The notes under the pieces were generated by a model. It worked only from the letters and a program-made list of their open reading frames with translations, searched no databases and had not been told where the DNA came from. A stretch of 64,000 bases of DNA from Chelonoidis abingdonii. Taxonomy: Eukaryota; Chordata; Testudines; Testudinidae. The stretch covers positions 61,593,289-61,657,288 of the forward strand of contig NC_133771.1 of NCBI RefSeq assembly GCF_003597395.2, read 5' to 3'. The position numbers and the translations under genes were made by a program. Below, one piece after another: positions 13,601-28,600 of this stretch; the stretch's first letter is position 1, and the number at the start of each line of letters is the position of its first letter.

Positions 13601-16600
13601 AACTTTGAAAATTTGAGTCTCAGAGTCTGAAGGTCTGGACAGTGTGTAGAAAAGCAGTAAAACAAACCAGTGAAACACACCACACTCCACATCATATATA
13701 ATCCCCAAGACTGTAGTACGTGTAACACTCAGGGTAAAACAATGTGACATTTTAAAGGCAACCAACTTTTGAGCTACAGGGCAAGAAGAAATGACAAAAC
13801 ATTGATGGTCAGAGACTTTCGGAGACCGCTCCCATGATGTATCAGTTCTCTGTCTCCACACAGTTTCACTCACAGATACAGAATGGTTACTCACTGGTTC
13901 TCCTGGAATTGAAAGTCCATTGATCCCTTGTGGACCTGGTGGACCCTGAGGACCCGGTGGACCTGCCTCACCAGGAAGACCAGGTGGCCCCTTAAAACAC
14001 AAAATTAAAAAGATATTAAACCATAGTTTCTTCCTAGAGTTGCAGCTAAAGGATTTGTATGGACATGCACATAGGACAGGCCAGCAGCATGGGGTTAGTT
14101 GATTCTTGAATAACATTTGAACTTGCAAGTCCTTATTCAAGCTGTGCTTCCACCATTGTCCACAGGAGGGTTGATGCTGCTACCCTAGTAAGAATCGCAG
14201 GATCAAGCCAAGAAACTATATGCATTTGACAGCATGAAAATAAATATAGATATCCACTACTTCTGGAGGGGAGAGTGACCCAAAGAGTGACGCCCTGCCT
14301 CCTCTGACCCCCTAGTGCCTCCCCAGAGAAGGGGAATCATGAGGTAGAGTTGACATTCCCAACTTTCCATGGCTCCTACCACTGATACACATGATCTGGA
14401 TCCCCTATGCAAAAAGCAGAGGACAACAGGATCCTAGGACACACAGACCAGATATATAAATAACATCCAGACTTACCCCAACTCAGAAAACACTTAAACC
14501 TGGGTACTTGGATATATTAGTTTACTGTGGATTTTAACATCCAAAATTTCCTGTGGTGTGCATATAAACTTAGAAATGCATTCCAGAGAGATACTTACTG
14601 CAGTTCCAGTCAAACCCCTTTCACCTCTAGGCCCCTTAGTGCCTGGACCACCCTAAAATAGACATTTGAAAAGAAAATAAATATACACACTAGGGGAAGG
14701 AGAAGATAACTTATACAGGCACAAATTATCCATCCCCATGATAAAACTGAGCAGCTGAGCCACGGTTTCAAGCAAGAATAAAGTTCTGATATGAACAGAT
14801 CTTGGCATGCTTGGTGTTCAAAGAAGCACTAATGCAGGAATAAGAGCTGCATCAGGCCCCAAATCAGCAACAGCCTCACTGACCTAGAGGACCCATGTTG
14901 ATGCTCAGGAAATAGGGAATTTATGCTCTCCAAGCAGCACTTTGTGGACTATAAGCCCCATCTGTCTCCATGTGGGGATCATAGAAATACTGCAGACCAG
15001 GAATTGCAGTAACCCTGAGGACCAGCTTCTGAAGGAGTGAGGAGAACTAACATGAGACAAAGAAGGTTGGGAGTAGGAGAGGGCTTCTGTCTTGCCCTTC
15101 CTCATTGCCCTCAAAGAGGAGGAATGACCCATTCTCCTGTCCCAACTGACAGCTCCATTTGAAGCTGTTTGTTTCCTGGGATTACTGTTTTGACCATACA
15201 GCCCCTTCAAGGCTCTCTGCAACTCAATGTACAGAGATGGGAATGTTCTGAGCATGCACAGGGCCTCTCTGGTGTCATCCACAAAGACTCAGTGGGCAAT
15301 CACAGACTCAGGAGGAGCAATCACTCCATGGCAGCCATGAGGTTTGGATCTCACTCAGGATACCAGGCTAAACTCTGTGACTATGGAATCGGCTCCTGCC
15401 AGCTCTGCTCAGAGGAGCACAGTGCGTCTTAAAAGAAGCTTATTTCAACCTTTGGTCCTTTTGAGAGACTACGGTTTACTTTCAAAACTAATCTCAAAGA
15501 TAACTGAAAGATTGTTTGAAAGGGCCAAAATTTCTCTAGGGCCAGAGAGACAGGATTAAAAAAAGAACTAGATAAGTTCATGGAGGATAGGTCAATCAAT
15601 GGCTATTAGCCAGGATGGGCAGAGATGGTGTCCCTAGCCTCTGTTTGCCAGAAGCTGGGATAGGGCAATAGGGGATGGACCACTTGACGTTTACCTGTTC
15701 TGTTCATTCCCTCTGGGGCACCTGCCATTGGCCACTGTCAGAAGACAAGATACTGGGCTAGATGGACCTTTGGTCTGATCCAATATGGCTGTTCTTATGA
15801 CAGGTATCCATGTTTCTTAATGAAATTCAGATAACACCACCACCATAGTTATTTGGAGAAAATGTAAATAGAAGAATAAAAAAAGGAGCTCCTATCTCAT
15901 CTCTGACTCACACAAATCAGGTGCAATTCCATCAATCAAATTTAGAGCTCAATAAAAACAGAATGTGAATTTACCTCAGTCCTGGATCAAATCCCACATT
16001 GACTTGTAAATGTGATAATCCAACCTCATGCTTTTACTAGTTAAGAAATGAACCGTACTGCATAGTGGATGTTACTCAGAGTGATTTCAGACATAGCAGA
16101 ACTCCATTTTATAGGAAAGTATAGTATTGTTTAATACACTGCACAGTGCAAACTGTACTTCTAGGTATAGTGAACCTTTGCTTATATTCTTCTTTGAGAA
16201 TAATGACATAACTGATTGGAGCTGTACTGCCCAACCCAGCTCTGCAGACACAAAGGCTACAAGTCCGCTCCTTAAACACAGCCATCTAATGCTTATGATA
16301 GGCCACCCACCTCATCCCTCCTGGGCCCTGGGATGGAGTCTGGGAGCACTGAACTCCTTGAAGTCAAATGGATGGGTTCTCTTGATCTGACTGATGAGCA
16401 GCTGGGAGGATCATAGAAGGGCTGCAAATTCCTAATACAGCATTCTAGGCTGATAACTTCAAAATGAGAGAAGAAAGAGCCATGGGGCTGAATCCTTCAC
16501 ACACAGTCCTATTGTTGATCTCCCCATCCACAAAGAGGTAACCAACTTCTTTCCTCAACAAAGTAAAGAATCCCTCTCTTTGGATAAAATCCTGGCTCCA

Positions 16601-19600
16601 TTTAAATCAGTGGCAAAACGCCCATTGATTTAAGGGGGGCAGCATTTCCCCTCTTCCTTCAGAAGTTCTTAGGGACTAAGTGTGGCCACAGGGTTGCAGT
16701 AACCTCTGCAGGCCCATTGCAGAGAGGATGACTCAGGGATCTGAAGAAGGCTGTTTGGGAAAGAAGTGTGGTGAACTCACTTGCATCAGCTGCTCATTTC
16801 CATTGTCCCATCCTGAAGGGAAGCTCCAAGGATCCTCACTGCAGAGCAGGTACAAAGCCCCTCTACATTACCGCCGGTGAGGAAAAGGTCAATGCAGAGT
16901 AAAAGTAAATGGCACTAATGCTCAGATTTTTAAAGGTTTTTAAGTGTTGCTGTTCTCAGCATTGCAGTGCATTAGGAGCCTAAGTCTCATTTTCAAAAGC
17001 GATTCAAACACTTAGGAGCCAAAATGCCATTGATTATCAATATGATTTTGGTTCTTAAATGCCTGAATCCCTTTTGAAAATGAGACTCATGCTTCTAAAG
17101 CTGTTAGGCACTGCAACACTGAACACAGCCCAGCCTAAATACCTTTACAAATCTGGGCCTATGAATCTACTTCACCTCCTATGAGCGCCCAGGCCTTGAA
17201 GACAACTGTATTGCTCCTGTGTTATGACATTTTCCTCTGATGCACAAAGGTAAATTCTCTGTATCTAACTGAGCCACCATATATATTCTCTATAGATACT
17301 TGTAAGTGCAAAGTGGAGGAAGATTTGCCTTTTGTTGGACTAGGTCCTGTCTCCCTTAGTACTCCTCATTGAGTGTCTTACTCCACAGGTAAACATATCG
17401 ACTTCAGTGGGACTACTTGAGAAGTAGCATACTACTCAGAACAGATAATGGTTGTAGAATCTGACTTGTGTTTTAAACTCAGAAAAAAGAATAATGGGCT
17501 AATTTAAATGGTGACATGGATCTGTTGATCCCAAATTTCTTCCTTCTTGATGTTTGTACATCTGACAAAAACCACCACACAGTATGGCACTCATGAGCAC
17601 AGCTGACATTTCCATGTAGTAAAGGAACACCAGGAGATCAAATCCAAGGGTTCTGTGAAGTCCAGATTGAGGTGCATTAACAGGGCATTATGGAAATGCT
17701 TCTTTGATTTCTGCCATTACTGTCTTTCCTTTTTGAGAAACACCTCCCTACATTTAGAAAACCAGACAATTTCTCTGTACTAATAGCTGCTTACAGCAGG
17801 TCCAGGAGGTCCCGGGGGTCCCACGCTGTCTTGTGTACATGTACAAGCATTTGGAAGAGCTGGGCATTTTGCTTCATCCCTCTGAAAATTCAAGCACATT
17901 CATCACACACTCTCTTTAAAAGAAATGTATTAGCTGGTGGTGTTTTTTTCCCCCACAGCAATAACAAAAACAATCTCCATAACCTAAGAAGAAGAAACTC
18001 TATTTTGAAGTATAACCGAGTTCAACAGAAAAATAGTAATTTCCAAGATTTCCTACTGTGTTTTTCAGATTTGTTATTAGTTTATTTCCTCTAGGATCTT
18101 CTAAAGGCAATGGAATATTTACAACAGTGGAGGGACAGGAACACACATTGGTGCACAATCTTTATTGTGTTCCATATGCTCTAATTCCAAATTCTCTTCT
18201 ATTCCCTCACCAAGACAAAGTATTGCATTAGACAATCAGCTAACACAGATAAAAATAAATGGGATTTTTTTCAAGTTCAACCATACAACTATTTTAATAC
18301 AAATGAATGTGGACATGACATACATAATAGCAAGGAAGTTAAATATTATTGCAATTTAGAATATATTTCTGACTCTGTCTGATACTTGTGCCATCATTCT
18401 TGAGCTGAATCATTTCAGCACATTCTGAACTTATCCTTTCCTACAGAAGACTTTGAAATACAGAGCTGTACATTGCCAGCTTTGACAACTGTGATTGACA
18501 TAGGCTCATAGGTATGAGGCATAATAGCTGGTTAATATTAAAGTTGCCAAGTCTTTTATGAATACTATTTCCTGAACAGGATCTGGTCCACTTACACTTA
18601 CCATTGAAGGAAGATCACAGCATCTATCACGGCTAGTCCAAACTGCATTACATACTATGTCAAAACTCTGGATTTCAAACTGTAAAACAAAGGAAATTTC
18701 TCTTATTCCTTGATTCATTAATTATAAATGTTTCAAGACAGAAGCAGACCTAATATGAATACATTTAAGAATGAAACATCTACAGAATGCTCCATTTTGT
18801 ACATAGTTCATATACTTCAATTTTACTCTGCTATTTTTGATAAGAATAAAAGAAAAAAATGCTGAAAACACTAAAACATTTCATTAATACCAGGAACTAC
18901 CCTAAGGACTGATGCTTCTATTGACCTCCTGCTCCTGTTCTGGCGCAAAAGGTAACTGAATACACAAATATTTCACAACACTTAATGAAGAATGCAATTT
19001 CTGCATCTGCTAAATGCCTGTACATGTCAACATGGAATCTGGCCTGAGAACATCTGGAGTAACTTTACAGACTGCAATCACTGGGTTGTACATTGACCCA
19101 GATCCATGTGTGAAACTGACATCAGTGGGAAATAGTTTGCAAGGAAGACTAAGGGAAGAAGATGGCCATTAGACAGAGCTGCAGGATGACAGCAATTTCT
19201 TCTCTTTCACCTATGAGCCCTCATCCTGCAATCTAATCCCCACAAGCAGACTCAGGTGCCCACCAGAAACCCATTAGAGTCTGCAATTGAAGATTAGACT
19301 GATGAATTAAGGCCCTTATGAAGCCCAAATAGTAGTATTATCATCCACTACATATACAGTGAGCCTGTTGTACTAGGACAATTGACATAACTTTCATAGC
19401 AGCAGAAGTTGTTCATCATCGATTATAAAGCCAGAAGGGACTACTGTGATTATCTAGTCTGACCTCCTGTATAACAGCAGGCATAGGACTTCCCAGAATT
19501 AATTCATCTTTGAACTAGAACATATATTTTAGGGAAAAAAACAATGTATCCTGATTTTAAAAGTGCCAGGAATAAGTTGTTCCAATGGTTAAGTACCCTC

Positions 19601-22600
19601 GCTGTTAAAAATTTGCATTTTATTTCTAGTCTGAATTTATCTAGTTTCATCTTCCATCCAGTGGATCTTGTCAGACCTTTGTCTGCTATAACAGTCTTCA
19701 GTTACCAAATTTCTGAATCATGTGGCTTAGTTCTTGCAGTACAAAAAATTTACAAAATTTGTACAAGATTTGGTGCTACGACTGGTCTTTTACTGGTCCA
19801 TTCAAGTCCTTTTATTCAGAAAATCAAAATTTATCTAGAAATCATGAAGATGTTTTGAGTTAAGAAATAAATACAAATGTATTGCTTACTGTTGCTGATT
19901 TCCGATCACCTTTCAATAGTTTGCCAAGTATTTCAAAGCCATCAGTTGTGATGTTTCCAGACTCCTTAATTGGTTTCTCCATTACTTCACTGCAATCAAT
20001 GTAAATCTTAACACTTGTTGAGGTTACAACAATATGAACCTAACAAAAAAGGGTATAAAAATAGCAGTGTAACTAAAAACATGTGAATGTACTTGACCTT
20101 TAATAGTGTTTACCTTTTTATGTCTTTTTATATTATTTTTGTTCCCTTTCCAGGAACCTAGTTTCTAAAGGGGGAAAGTGCTAATTTCAGGAAAGTATAG
20201 CACCTAACGTCTGCTTTAAAACAAGTTGAAAATTTGGCAAAATGAATACACAAGTAAAATCAAGAAGTAAAAGAATAATATCATTTAAACCATAGAACTA
20301 CCATGAACAATTTACATGAGTTTTAAAAGCTTGAATAAAAAATTCTCTAAAACAGAAAGAAACAAACTAACAAAGAACAGAACTGAAAGAAGTAAATGTC
20401 ACTTCTCTTGCTGTAAGAGCTGGGACCACACAAGAGGTTTAAGTTTGCTACTGATGTGTAACTAATAGACCTGATCTGATAGTTGAGACAGTATATTGTT
20501 TTAGATCCAGAGATCCGGGGTTCAAGTCACACAGATGAGTCAGGCAGGAGTGTCGTTACATGATACATGACAACCCAGAAGGGAGAAGAAAGGGGGGAAC
20601 AAAAAACAAAGCAAACACACCAGATCCACCAGAGAATAGAAAACTGGAAAGAAGAGAAAAGGATAAATGACAAGTAGTGGAAAGAAGACTGGCTAAAAGA
20701 AATGAAAGATATGAGCAAAGGAAACAAGGCTACTGAGAAAGGAGAATGAAATCTGTTAAGGAAATCAGGGGTAATTAAAGGGAGAGAGAGAAAGATATGT
20801 AAAACACACTGTAAACATACTGATTTGTCCTGCTGTGACTGTACATGGTTAAGTACCAGATTATGCCTGGATAAAATAAAAGGATGTCCTGCCTCCAAAA
20901 TATTCAGTACTTTACAGCTTGGTTCCACTCCAGGAGTATATTTACCTATGGACCAGTTGGGTCAAGCTCTGGGACAACAGTAAAGGGGACACAACAGCCA
21001 GGAAACAAGTGATGGAAAGAAAAGGGACACAGATGAGCTGTCAGAAACACATTTCTTTTTTATTTCAACTTGACTTGGTGTTGAATTTTTCTGTAACCAA
21101 CCAGAAGACTCTCTGATCACAAGGATCATGTGTCCACTGTTGCCTTTTTTATTTGTGAAGTTTTGCCTATTTACAGAATTTGGCCAATTCTGGCCAGAGG
21201 TCAATAATTTTAGTCCTGACCTAGGGCACCAGAACGGTTTCACAAGTCCTACATACCTCTGCCTATTAAATGTCACCATTTAGGAATGCTAAAAACAGGA
21301 GCAGACAATTCTTGAAGTATATTTATTTATGCTCAAATTTTCTGTTTATCACATCACATACTGTACAAACAACAGATCAGTATTTGGTGATTACTTTAAA
21401 AATCTGGCATAAAGTTGAAAAAACAAGAAACTCTTTTAAATGTCTTCAGTCAACAAGTGACTGACCAATCTCCTGAGAATTAGATTTCTTTCATGCTATT
21501 TTCCATGTAGAGTTGTCTCCAGGACATTAGCTTAGCTTATTTAAAACCCTCCAAACATTCATATTACTGTATATAATTAGAATTAGGACTTTACAAACTG
21601 CCATAATTTTTTTTTAATTCAGTTAGTTTCATGATCTAATATTACATGTACTATGAGCTTTTTGTTAATTTTCCCAATTTTGTGTGTTAATCAAATGAAG
21701 AACTTTTGCAAAACAAGAATAAGAGTGTAATCTAACATGCCAAAAATGAGTTATGTCCAGATAACTGGGCATAAAGACCTGGATGGTGATGAAACCTCCC
21801 ATAAGAAGAAATTTCAGGCATTATGACAAGACCCTAAATTCATTCTCATTTAGTATATGACACACGATTAAACAGTCATAGCAGCTTTTACCAAACAATT
21901 TTATATTAAATTTAACCATGCTATAGATATGTTTTACTTCAACTAAAATATATTTAAAGTGTGCACATATTTTTCACCTTTACCCAAAGCCTATCTGCAT
22001 AGCAGTTAAGAGTTACACTGTACTACCTATTTACAAACGTGAATTATAAGAGATGGGTCTAAACCAGAACAATGGATATGAATGCCAACAAACTTTGGAA
22101 ATGTTCATATCAGTGCTGTGCTACTTAAACTCCATCAAAAGTAGGAAAAACACCCTAAGGTTCCTTTCAGTTTTAGAGTGAAAGTGTAATAAGGGTCTCC
22201 AACAGACACTTGAGAATCCTCTCCAGGTCATCACTAGTTTAAATCTGAATCTGAACCTAGGCTTGAATTTCACAGATCAACCACATCTGTAATTAAAATG
22301 TTTGCACATTTACCTGAAGTTGATCATAAATATAAGATATATTAGTTCATTGGTTTGAATTCTTTGTCACATCCCCCACTTTAAGAGAAACGTTCCTTCC
22401 AATTTCTAACCAACTAATGTAAAACATCATTTCTGACTAAGTTCAGTTGCCATATCTGGCACTGAAGAGTTACAGAAAATATATTCTTTGCAGTAGCGTG
22501 TGTCTGCATGGACCATACTAAAAGAAAATTGATGATCTTTGTTAGCTACAACTAATCAACAGACTATGTAAACTATTGTTCCATTAAAAAACTACATATC

Positions 22601-25600
22601 ATAAGATATAAAGTGCATTACGAAGTTCTCTGCAGTCAACTTCTGGAAGACTGTAATCTAAAAGACAATCTAGCATAGTAAAAAGAAAGAACAATAAAAG
22701 ATATCTGTCTCTCCAAGAGGTTTAGATGTAATTTTAATGGTTGTATCCAGGAGCCAATATTTTTCCTAAGGCACTTGCCAGATTCAACAGCCCTCATCAT
22801 AGCCATGCTACACAAAGCCTACAAATATGCCAAAGTGAATTTCCCCTGTACCACTAGCTGTAGGTTAACTGCTTTTCACTGAATGAATCTGTAAGTCATC
22901 AAATGAAAACCACAAAAATGTTTGATATTCTGGAATACATTTGGTCATGTTTTAAAGATGTGTCATCTTTTTCACACTGAATGGTAAAAAAATTCTGAAA
23001 TACATTTTACAATGTGTTCGAAACTGCCTCCACCCCAAACCTAAGACTTTCAACTAGCTGAAACTACAGATATTCATTACTATAAAATACTCCTGTTTAT
23101 CCCAATGGCCTAGGGGACATCCCAAACTTTCAGATAATTGGGTGTTCAGATAAATGGATGTTATTTCAATTAGCGTAGGATTATGTGGTGGACACACTGT
23201 CGATTTGGCTAACTAGGATTTCCAGACACAGGGCATTTAGACAGCTGGAATTATACTGTACTGATAATCAACAGGTCTGACAAAGAATTCATCCCTGCAT
23301 ATGCATGTTGGGCTTTAAGTGATACCCGGTGCATGAGCAGGGGAGGCCCTTCCTGCCATCATCAAGAGTCCGATTCACATACAGCAGTCAGGCTGGAGAG
23401 AGACCAATGGCCAGATTCTGATTTCAGTTATACTGGTGTGAAATCCAGAATACCTCCAATGAAGTCAAAATTACTCCAGATCAACACTGGTGTAAATAAT
23501 CTCAGACTCTGATCTACTGATTCAGTTCTGGGAATAGGGTACAACGAATCATTCTGCTACATCAAAGAATGGATACATATTTCAACTGCCCCTAAAGAAT
23601 AAGGAATAGTCTAGTAGTCAGTTTATGGATCTGGATTTTCTTAATACACTTTGCAAATGGCTGCTGCTCCTCAATTAGTGGTGATCAGGTAGCTATCTGC
23701 ATTTATTTAATGACAGAAATAACATCAAATGCTACATTCTTATTTTGCCTTACTGAATGTAATTAATGCACACAACTAATTCCCTATCTTTTTATTCCCA
23801 TTAATTCTGATTTATAAGCTGATCTTTATTACGAGCAGTATCAGAGAACTTTGTCACCTCTGCTGTATTCATAGTAGGATGCTAAGAACAACATGACACT
23901 AGCTGCCAATATACATAATGATGGACACCTCAAAAGAAAGTTGGCAGCATAGCACTCAGAGCTTTAGAAAAATGACTCAGGTATTTTATAGTCCTCTAGG
24001 AAAGCAGTTTGAACCCTGAGACTGACATCTGGAATAAGACATGTTAAGTGCTATTCTGCATTTTGTAACTGCTTTTTTGTTATAAATATGAATATAACTT
24101 TCATGCCAAGAAAAATATTTATTCTACATTTTATTGACAGTATTACTCCATTTCTGTATATGGACAAAAGTACTTAAAATTCAAGTATCTTACTGAACTG
24201 TTATAGAAAGAAAGACAAAGGGCCAGAGGCCAAGCATAAAACAAAGACCACCCTAGATTTAGGGGCTATGCAGCTGTGATCCAACCCACTTACTGACATC
24301 TTTCCCAAAGTCCCTGGGATAAACATTTCTTAAAGTGGAGAAAGAAAAGTTCATTACAACAGAAAATAAATATACCCAAGATGATGTTTTGGCAGTATCC
24401 TGTGCTTGTTACATTATAAAAAGCTAGCAGTGAGTGACTTTTATTCACTTGTGTTTTTAATTAGGTGTGAAGATCATGGTTCCACATACTAAAATGCTGG
24501 CACAAAAAAAATCTAGTTACTACAGAGAAGTTAAAAAACTCTAGCCCGCTTTCACTGAGGTCCCAGGGAGCAGGATAGGATCACAATATAATCTGGCTCA
24601 GTGGGCAATAATAGCAACCTGAATTTAGTATCAATAAAGGGATCTGTTGCAACCTTATGCAGTAGCCAGAAGAAAGCTAAGGAAAAGGGAGATAAAGAAA
24701 AGCAAAGAGAACATATATTTCAGGTGATTAAAAATGTTGTTATTCTAACTCACTTTCATAGCTTACATCTAATTGCTTAAAAAAGAGATTTTTAGGCCTA
24801 TGTATTCATACGGTCTGGGCCAGACTCTTTCATCTGCTCTTTGGTTACAGGCAGACAAGCCTATTCGGATCAAATTTTCAGAATTAAGTAGACAAAAATG
24901 GATATGCATAATCTGTGCATAAAATTACTACAACTGTGTGACACTAGGGTAATAGTCAAACATCTCACTAGTTATTTATGCTTTAGACATTTCTAAAAAT
25001 TGCATTTACATCAATTATCTCTTTTAATCCAATGTTCCCTTATATACTTTTTCTATTCAGCCATTGCAGATTCATGTGCTAACCCCATTGCTAGCAAATG
25101 AGCAACAGAGGCATTTGCTGTGTATACATCCTGCACAGATACCACATAAAAAAAATAAACCCTTAGCATATATGTAGTAATTTTATTTGTGATTTCAGAG
25201 ACATTTACAAAAGATGGTGTTGTCCCTGTGTTACAGATGGGCATTCTGAGATAGTGAGACGTTAAAGGAATTGATCAAGGCCCCAGACTAAGCTGGTTGC
25301 CAACAGAAGAACAGAATCCAGGTCTCCTGACTCTCTGTCCTCTGCTCAACCAACAGATACACTTATCTCATTCATCTATATAACCCTATGGCTGACTAAG
25401 AGCTAACATTCTCCCAATATGGTTATTAATCTTGAGAAATCAAGTAAGTTTTGATCCTGCCTGGCTCAAGGCACAGCTGTAACTGGCAAACATTTTATCA
25501 AAAATGCTATGATCGTGCTGGAAGCTGAAGGTGATGATACGGACAGAAGACATTCTGGTGCTAGCTTTCAGAGAAGTGAGTAAGAGTTCCAGCTCAAGAG

Positions 25601-28600
25601 AACATACTTGCAAGCATACTTTATCAACTAATATGTGCTTTCTCCAGATACAGTAATTTACGCAATTAGTTAAGTACTGTACACCTCTGCTAAAATTCAT
25701 ATTAAATAATATTTTAGACTCAATATTTCAGAAGCCATTGCACTTAGTATAATTACTAGGCATTACATGTATCATGCTTGTTAAGCACATGACTTCAATT
25801 CAAATAGCTACTTATCTTTTAAACTACTGATGCCTCACAATTGACTGCATATTCTCACACCCACGTATATCTCTGCTCCTATTTCTTCCTCTTTTCTCTG
25901 TCTTTCCCTAGGCTCCTCCCAATTGTTTCTCTCTATGGATTCTTTTCCCTATTTTCTGCTTCATAATTTTCTTGCTGTCTCATATGCCTGGAAGAGTCTC
26001 CTGCCTCTTGTCCACATAGGGCCCTCCCTCCACACCTTTGGCAAATCCTTTCTAACACTGGACCCCATGTCATTTTCACTGATATCAATAGGAGCTTGAA
26101 AAGTATTACTTCAGGCATCTTGTCTCACTGTGATTTGTAAACCACTATGTAAATATATGTGTCTGTACAGGGCCGGCTCCAGGCACCAGCTAAAGAAGCA
26201 GGTGCTTGGGGCGGCCAATACAAAGGGGCGGCACTCCGTCCAGTATTGGGGTGGCACATCCAGGTCTTTGAGGGGAATTCAGCAACGGGTCCCTCAGTCC
26301 CTCTATTCCTCTTTGAGCTGCCACCAAAGTGCCGCTGAAGAGGAAGAGAGAAAGTGAAGGACCCGCCGCCGAACTGCCACCAAAGAATGGAGCGACACGA
26401 TTGAGCTGCTGTCAAAGTGCTCCCAATAGGCTTTTTTTTTTTTCCCCCACCGCTTGGGGAGGCAAAAAATCTGGAGCCAGCCTTGTGTCTGTACAAAGTA
26501 TAAATATTACAGCTGTTTTTGTTTGCTTGTTTGTTTAACAGAGAAGCATTTGCAAGATAATATGCACATCATTTTAATCCTTTACCTTGTGGAAGCTTCC
26601 ATAAAAGATTTTCTTTACGTCATTATCATCAAAAGTTACTGTCTGAACTTCTCCTCTTGTATCCTTGTTAAAGAATGACAATAATTTGGTGGAAGCTACA
26701 ACAAGAAGATACAATAAATAAATGTCATTTGGGCCATAGTGCTGATGTTATTCAAAGAAGAGAACGCCACCACACTAACAATACATACATATACACTGTA
26801 CAGTTCTACAGAGTACATTTTTAATTGTATACACAGCAATTACTGGGACAGTTTTAAAGACCCAGATTAGTGAAAGTGTGCATTCCACTGGTCTTAGATT
26901 TAATAATGATAAAGAAACATAGTGCTTATACAGATTTTTGAATAATTGAAATACAAAATTAAAAAAAACATTTCGAACATGAAATAATATACCTTTTTTA
27001 CCCGGTAGGAATATTTGGGTGTTGAAACAATTTTGGAAAGAATGCAAAACAATTGTAAATTTCTATCTACAAATTCTCTGTGCAATAAGTAAAATTGTCC
27101 TTACGATCAAGAATTACTCCAACTTGTGGTTTGAAATCCCTGTCTGTAATCTGCCAAATTGCAAATGGCTCATTGGGGGTTTCCGAAAGAAGGCGGAACA
27201 GCAGTATGATTGTGTAAGCATGTGGCAATCCGTCTGGATGAAGCTCCCTGTTCAGAGAACATGAGGATATTTCGCATCAAACATGCATAGAAAAAGGAAA
27301 GATCTTCATCATTTTCACTTTTTTTAAAAGACAGGACATAATCAAAATGGGAAAATTACATTGTTTAGCAAAGCTCAGCCTGTTAACTTTTTAATCAAAT
27401 AGCAAAGAATTTAGCAAATAGAAATCACATTATGGGCTATGTTGAGACCTTAACTCCGAGCCTGCATTAGAGTGGAGGTGGGGAGAAATTGATGCAGGAC
27501 CAGCAAGAACAGGCATTTTAAAGGCATTCTGGTTGACTCAGCCAAGGTTTTGGTGCCTGACCTCTGTTACATTTACAACACGTGGAGTGGGCTGCTCCCA
27601 TATAAACTCAGCTGGTGATCCATACAGGAAGAAGATGGGCCATAACCTAGTTCTTGACCTGCACATCCCATTTTGAGTAGGCAGGCACTGGGAGCACAAA
27701 GAACTGAGCTGTAGCTGGCTAACATGCAGAGGGTGCAATGGGAGAAGGAGACATTAAATTTATTCCACAGATGTAGTGCAGCATTTGGGACACGCTTCCT
27801 TAGTTGTCATCTGTGGATTTTTAGGCTTGTGTTGTGGACCCTGTTGGACACCAAATGACAGAAAACCACAAGTAAATGAAAGTATGTTAAAGGGAACCCG
27901 GAGGCCTGGCTGAGCAATGTCTGGAGTGAAAAGGCAGCAGCAGGGTGGATGTTAGGGAAACTGTGAAGAGGAGCAAATTTTGTTTCAATTTAGCCAACAA
28001 CATGGCTGACACTATTACTGCTGAAATTCTTCCATTGGCTGAGAAGGCCATATGGCACCGTGAGCTAAAACAGAGAAACCTCAAAAACTGGTAGTGAAGC
28101 TCTTATATATTTTGGATAAAACTGACAACCCCTTACATTTAGTATCACACTACTACAGTAACCATATCACTGCTTCAATAAAAGGTGTCTGACATAAGGG
28201 ACAAGATAAGCAAGTGAATATGACAAACCTATGTATAATTCAAAATCAAGAGATAACTCAGATATTAATGCAACTGTGCCATTAGGATTCCTAGGGAGCA
28301 TTGATTTCCTGAACACTACAATTTAAATTGAATTTAATTTTCTGGCTTTATATAATATATATGTATCAAGAAGATCCCACAGAGGCTATTTTTGCTTGCG
28401 CTCTCTCTCTCTCTCTCTCTCTCTCTTTCCTTACAGTCAGCCAGCCAATTCTTCAATATTTTTCCTAATTTGAATACACAGAAAACATCTTACTCAGGTC
28501 CCACTTAGGTGCAGGCTTTGACTTAATAAAATGGTAATGCAAGCTATAAGATTCTACTGAATGCAAACTATCTGCACTTTATGAGTCCTGCAATATCCAG

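Larger units (their letters stand above)
9121..14598 (-). other. Introns between COL2 exons 30 to 35
   Basis: Five introns: 9121-10119, 10174-11179, 11234-12295, 12350-13894 and 13991-14598. The only clear repeat is the folded element at 12395-12690. Weak aggtgcct-type repeat words occur near 9450-9520 and 13440-13510. No other genes seen. Confidence 0.75.
14653..17794 (-). other. 3.1-kb intron between exons 29 and 30
   Basis: Holds a CR1 3'-end fragment (15557-15801) and a short inverted-repeat element (16919-17155). The open frames near 14905-15559 overlap on both strands and show no recognisable domain. Confidence 0.75.
17882..19889 (-). other. Introns flanking exon 28
   Basis: 17882-18601 shows nothing beyond AT-rich intron. 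18680-19889 ends in a CR1 fragment (19418-19715). Confidence 0.7.
20040..26585 (-). other. 6.5-kb intron between exons 26 and 27
   Basis: About 20.0-23.4 kb shows almost no recognisable repeat. Beyond that are a palindromic element (23411-23515), a MIR-like SINE (25190-25370) and a hAT-type element (26168-26485). No exon-like frames with splice sites were found. Confidence 0.7.

Noticed and set aside
13592..14140. 182-codon minus-strand open frame containing a collagen stretch
   Set aside because: Only 13895-13990 is exonic. The rest is intron read through past good acceptor and donor sites.
14905..15559. Frames of 71-125 codons on both strands
   Set aside because: Mutually overlapping, no domains, partly running into a CR1 tail.
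23090..23260. Possible Tigger/mariner-like fragment (gataattgggtgttcagata)
   Set aside because: A few suggestive words only; no inverted ends or target duplication found.
26125..26538. Overlapping open frames on both strands
   Set aside because: They coincide with the GC-rich hAT-type element at 26168-26485 and contain no known domain.
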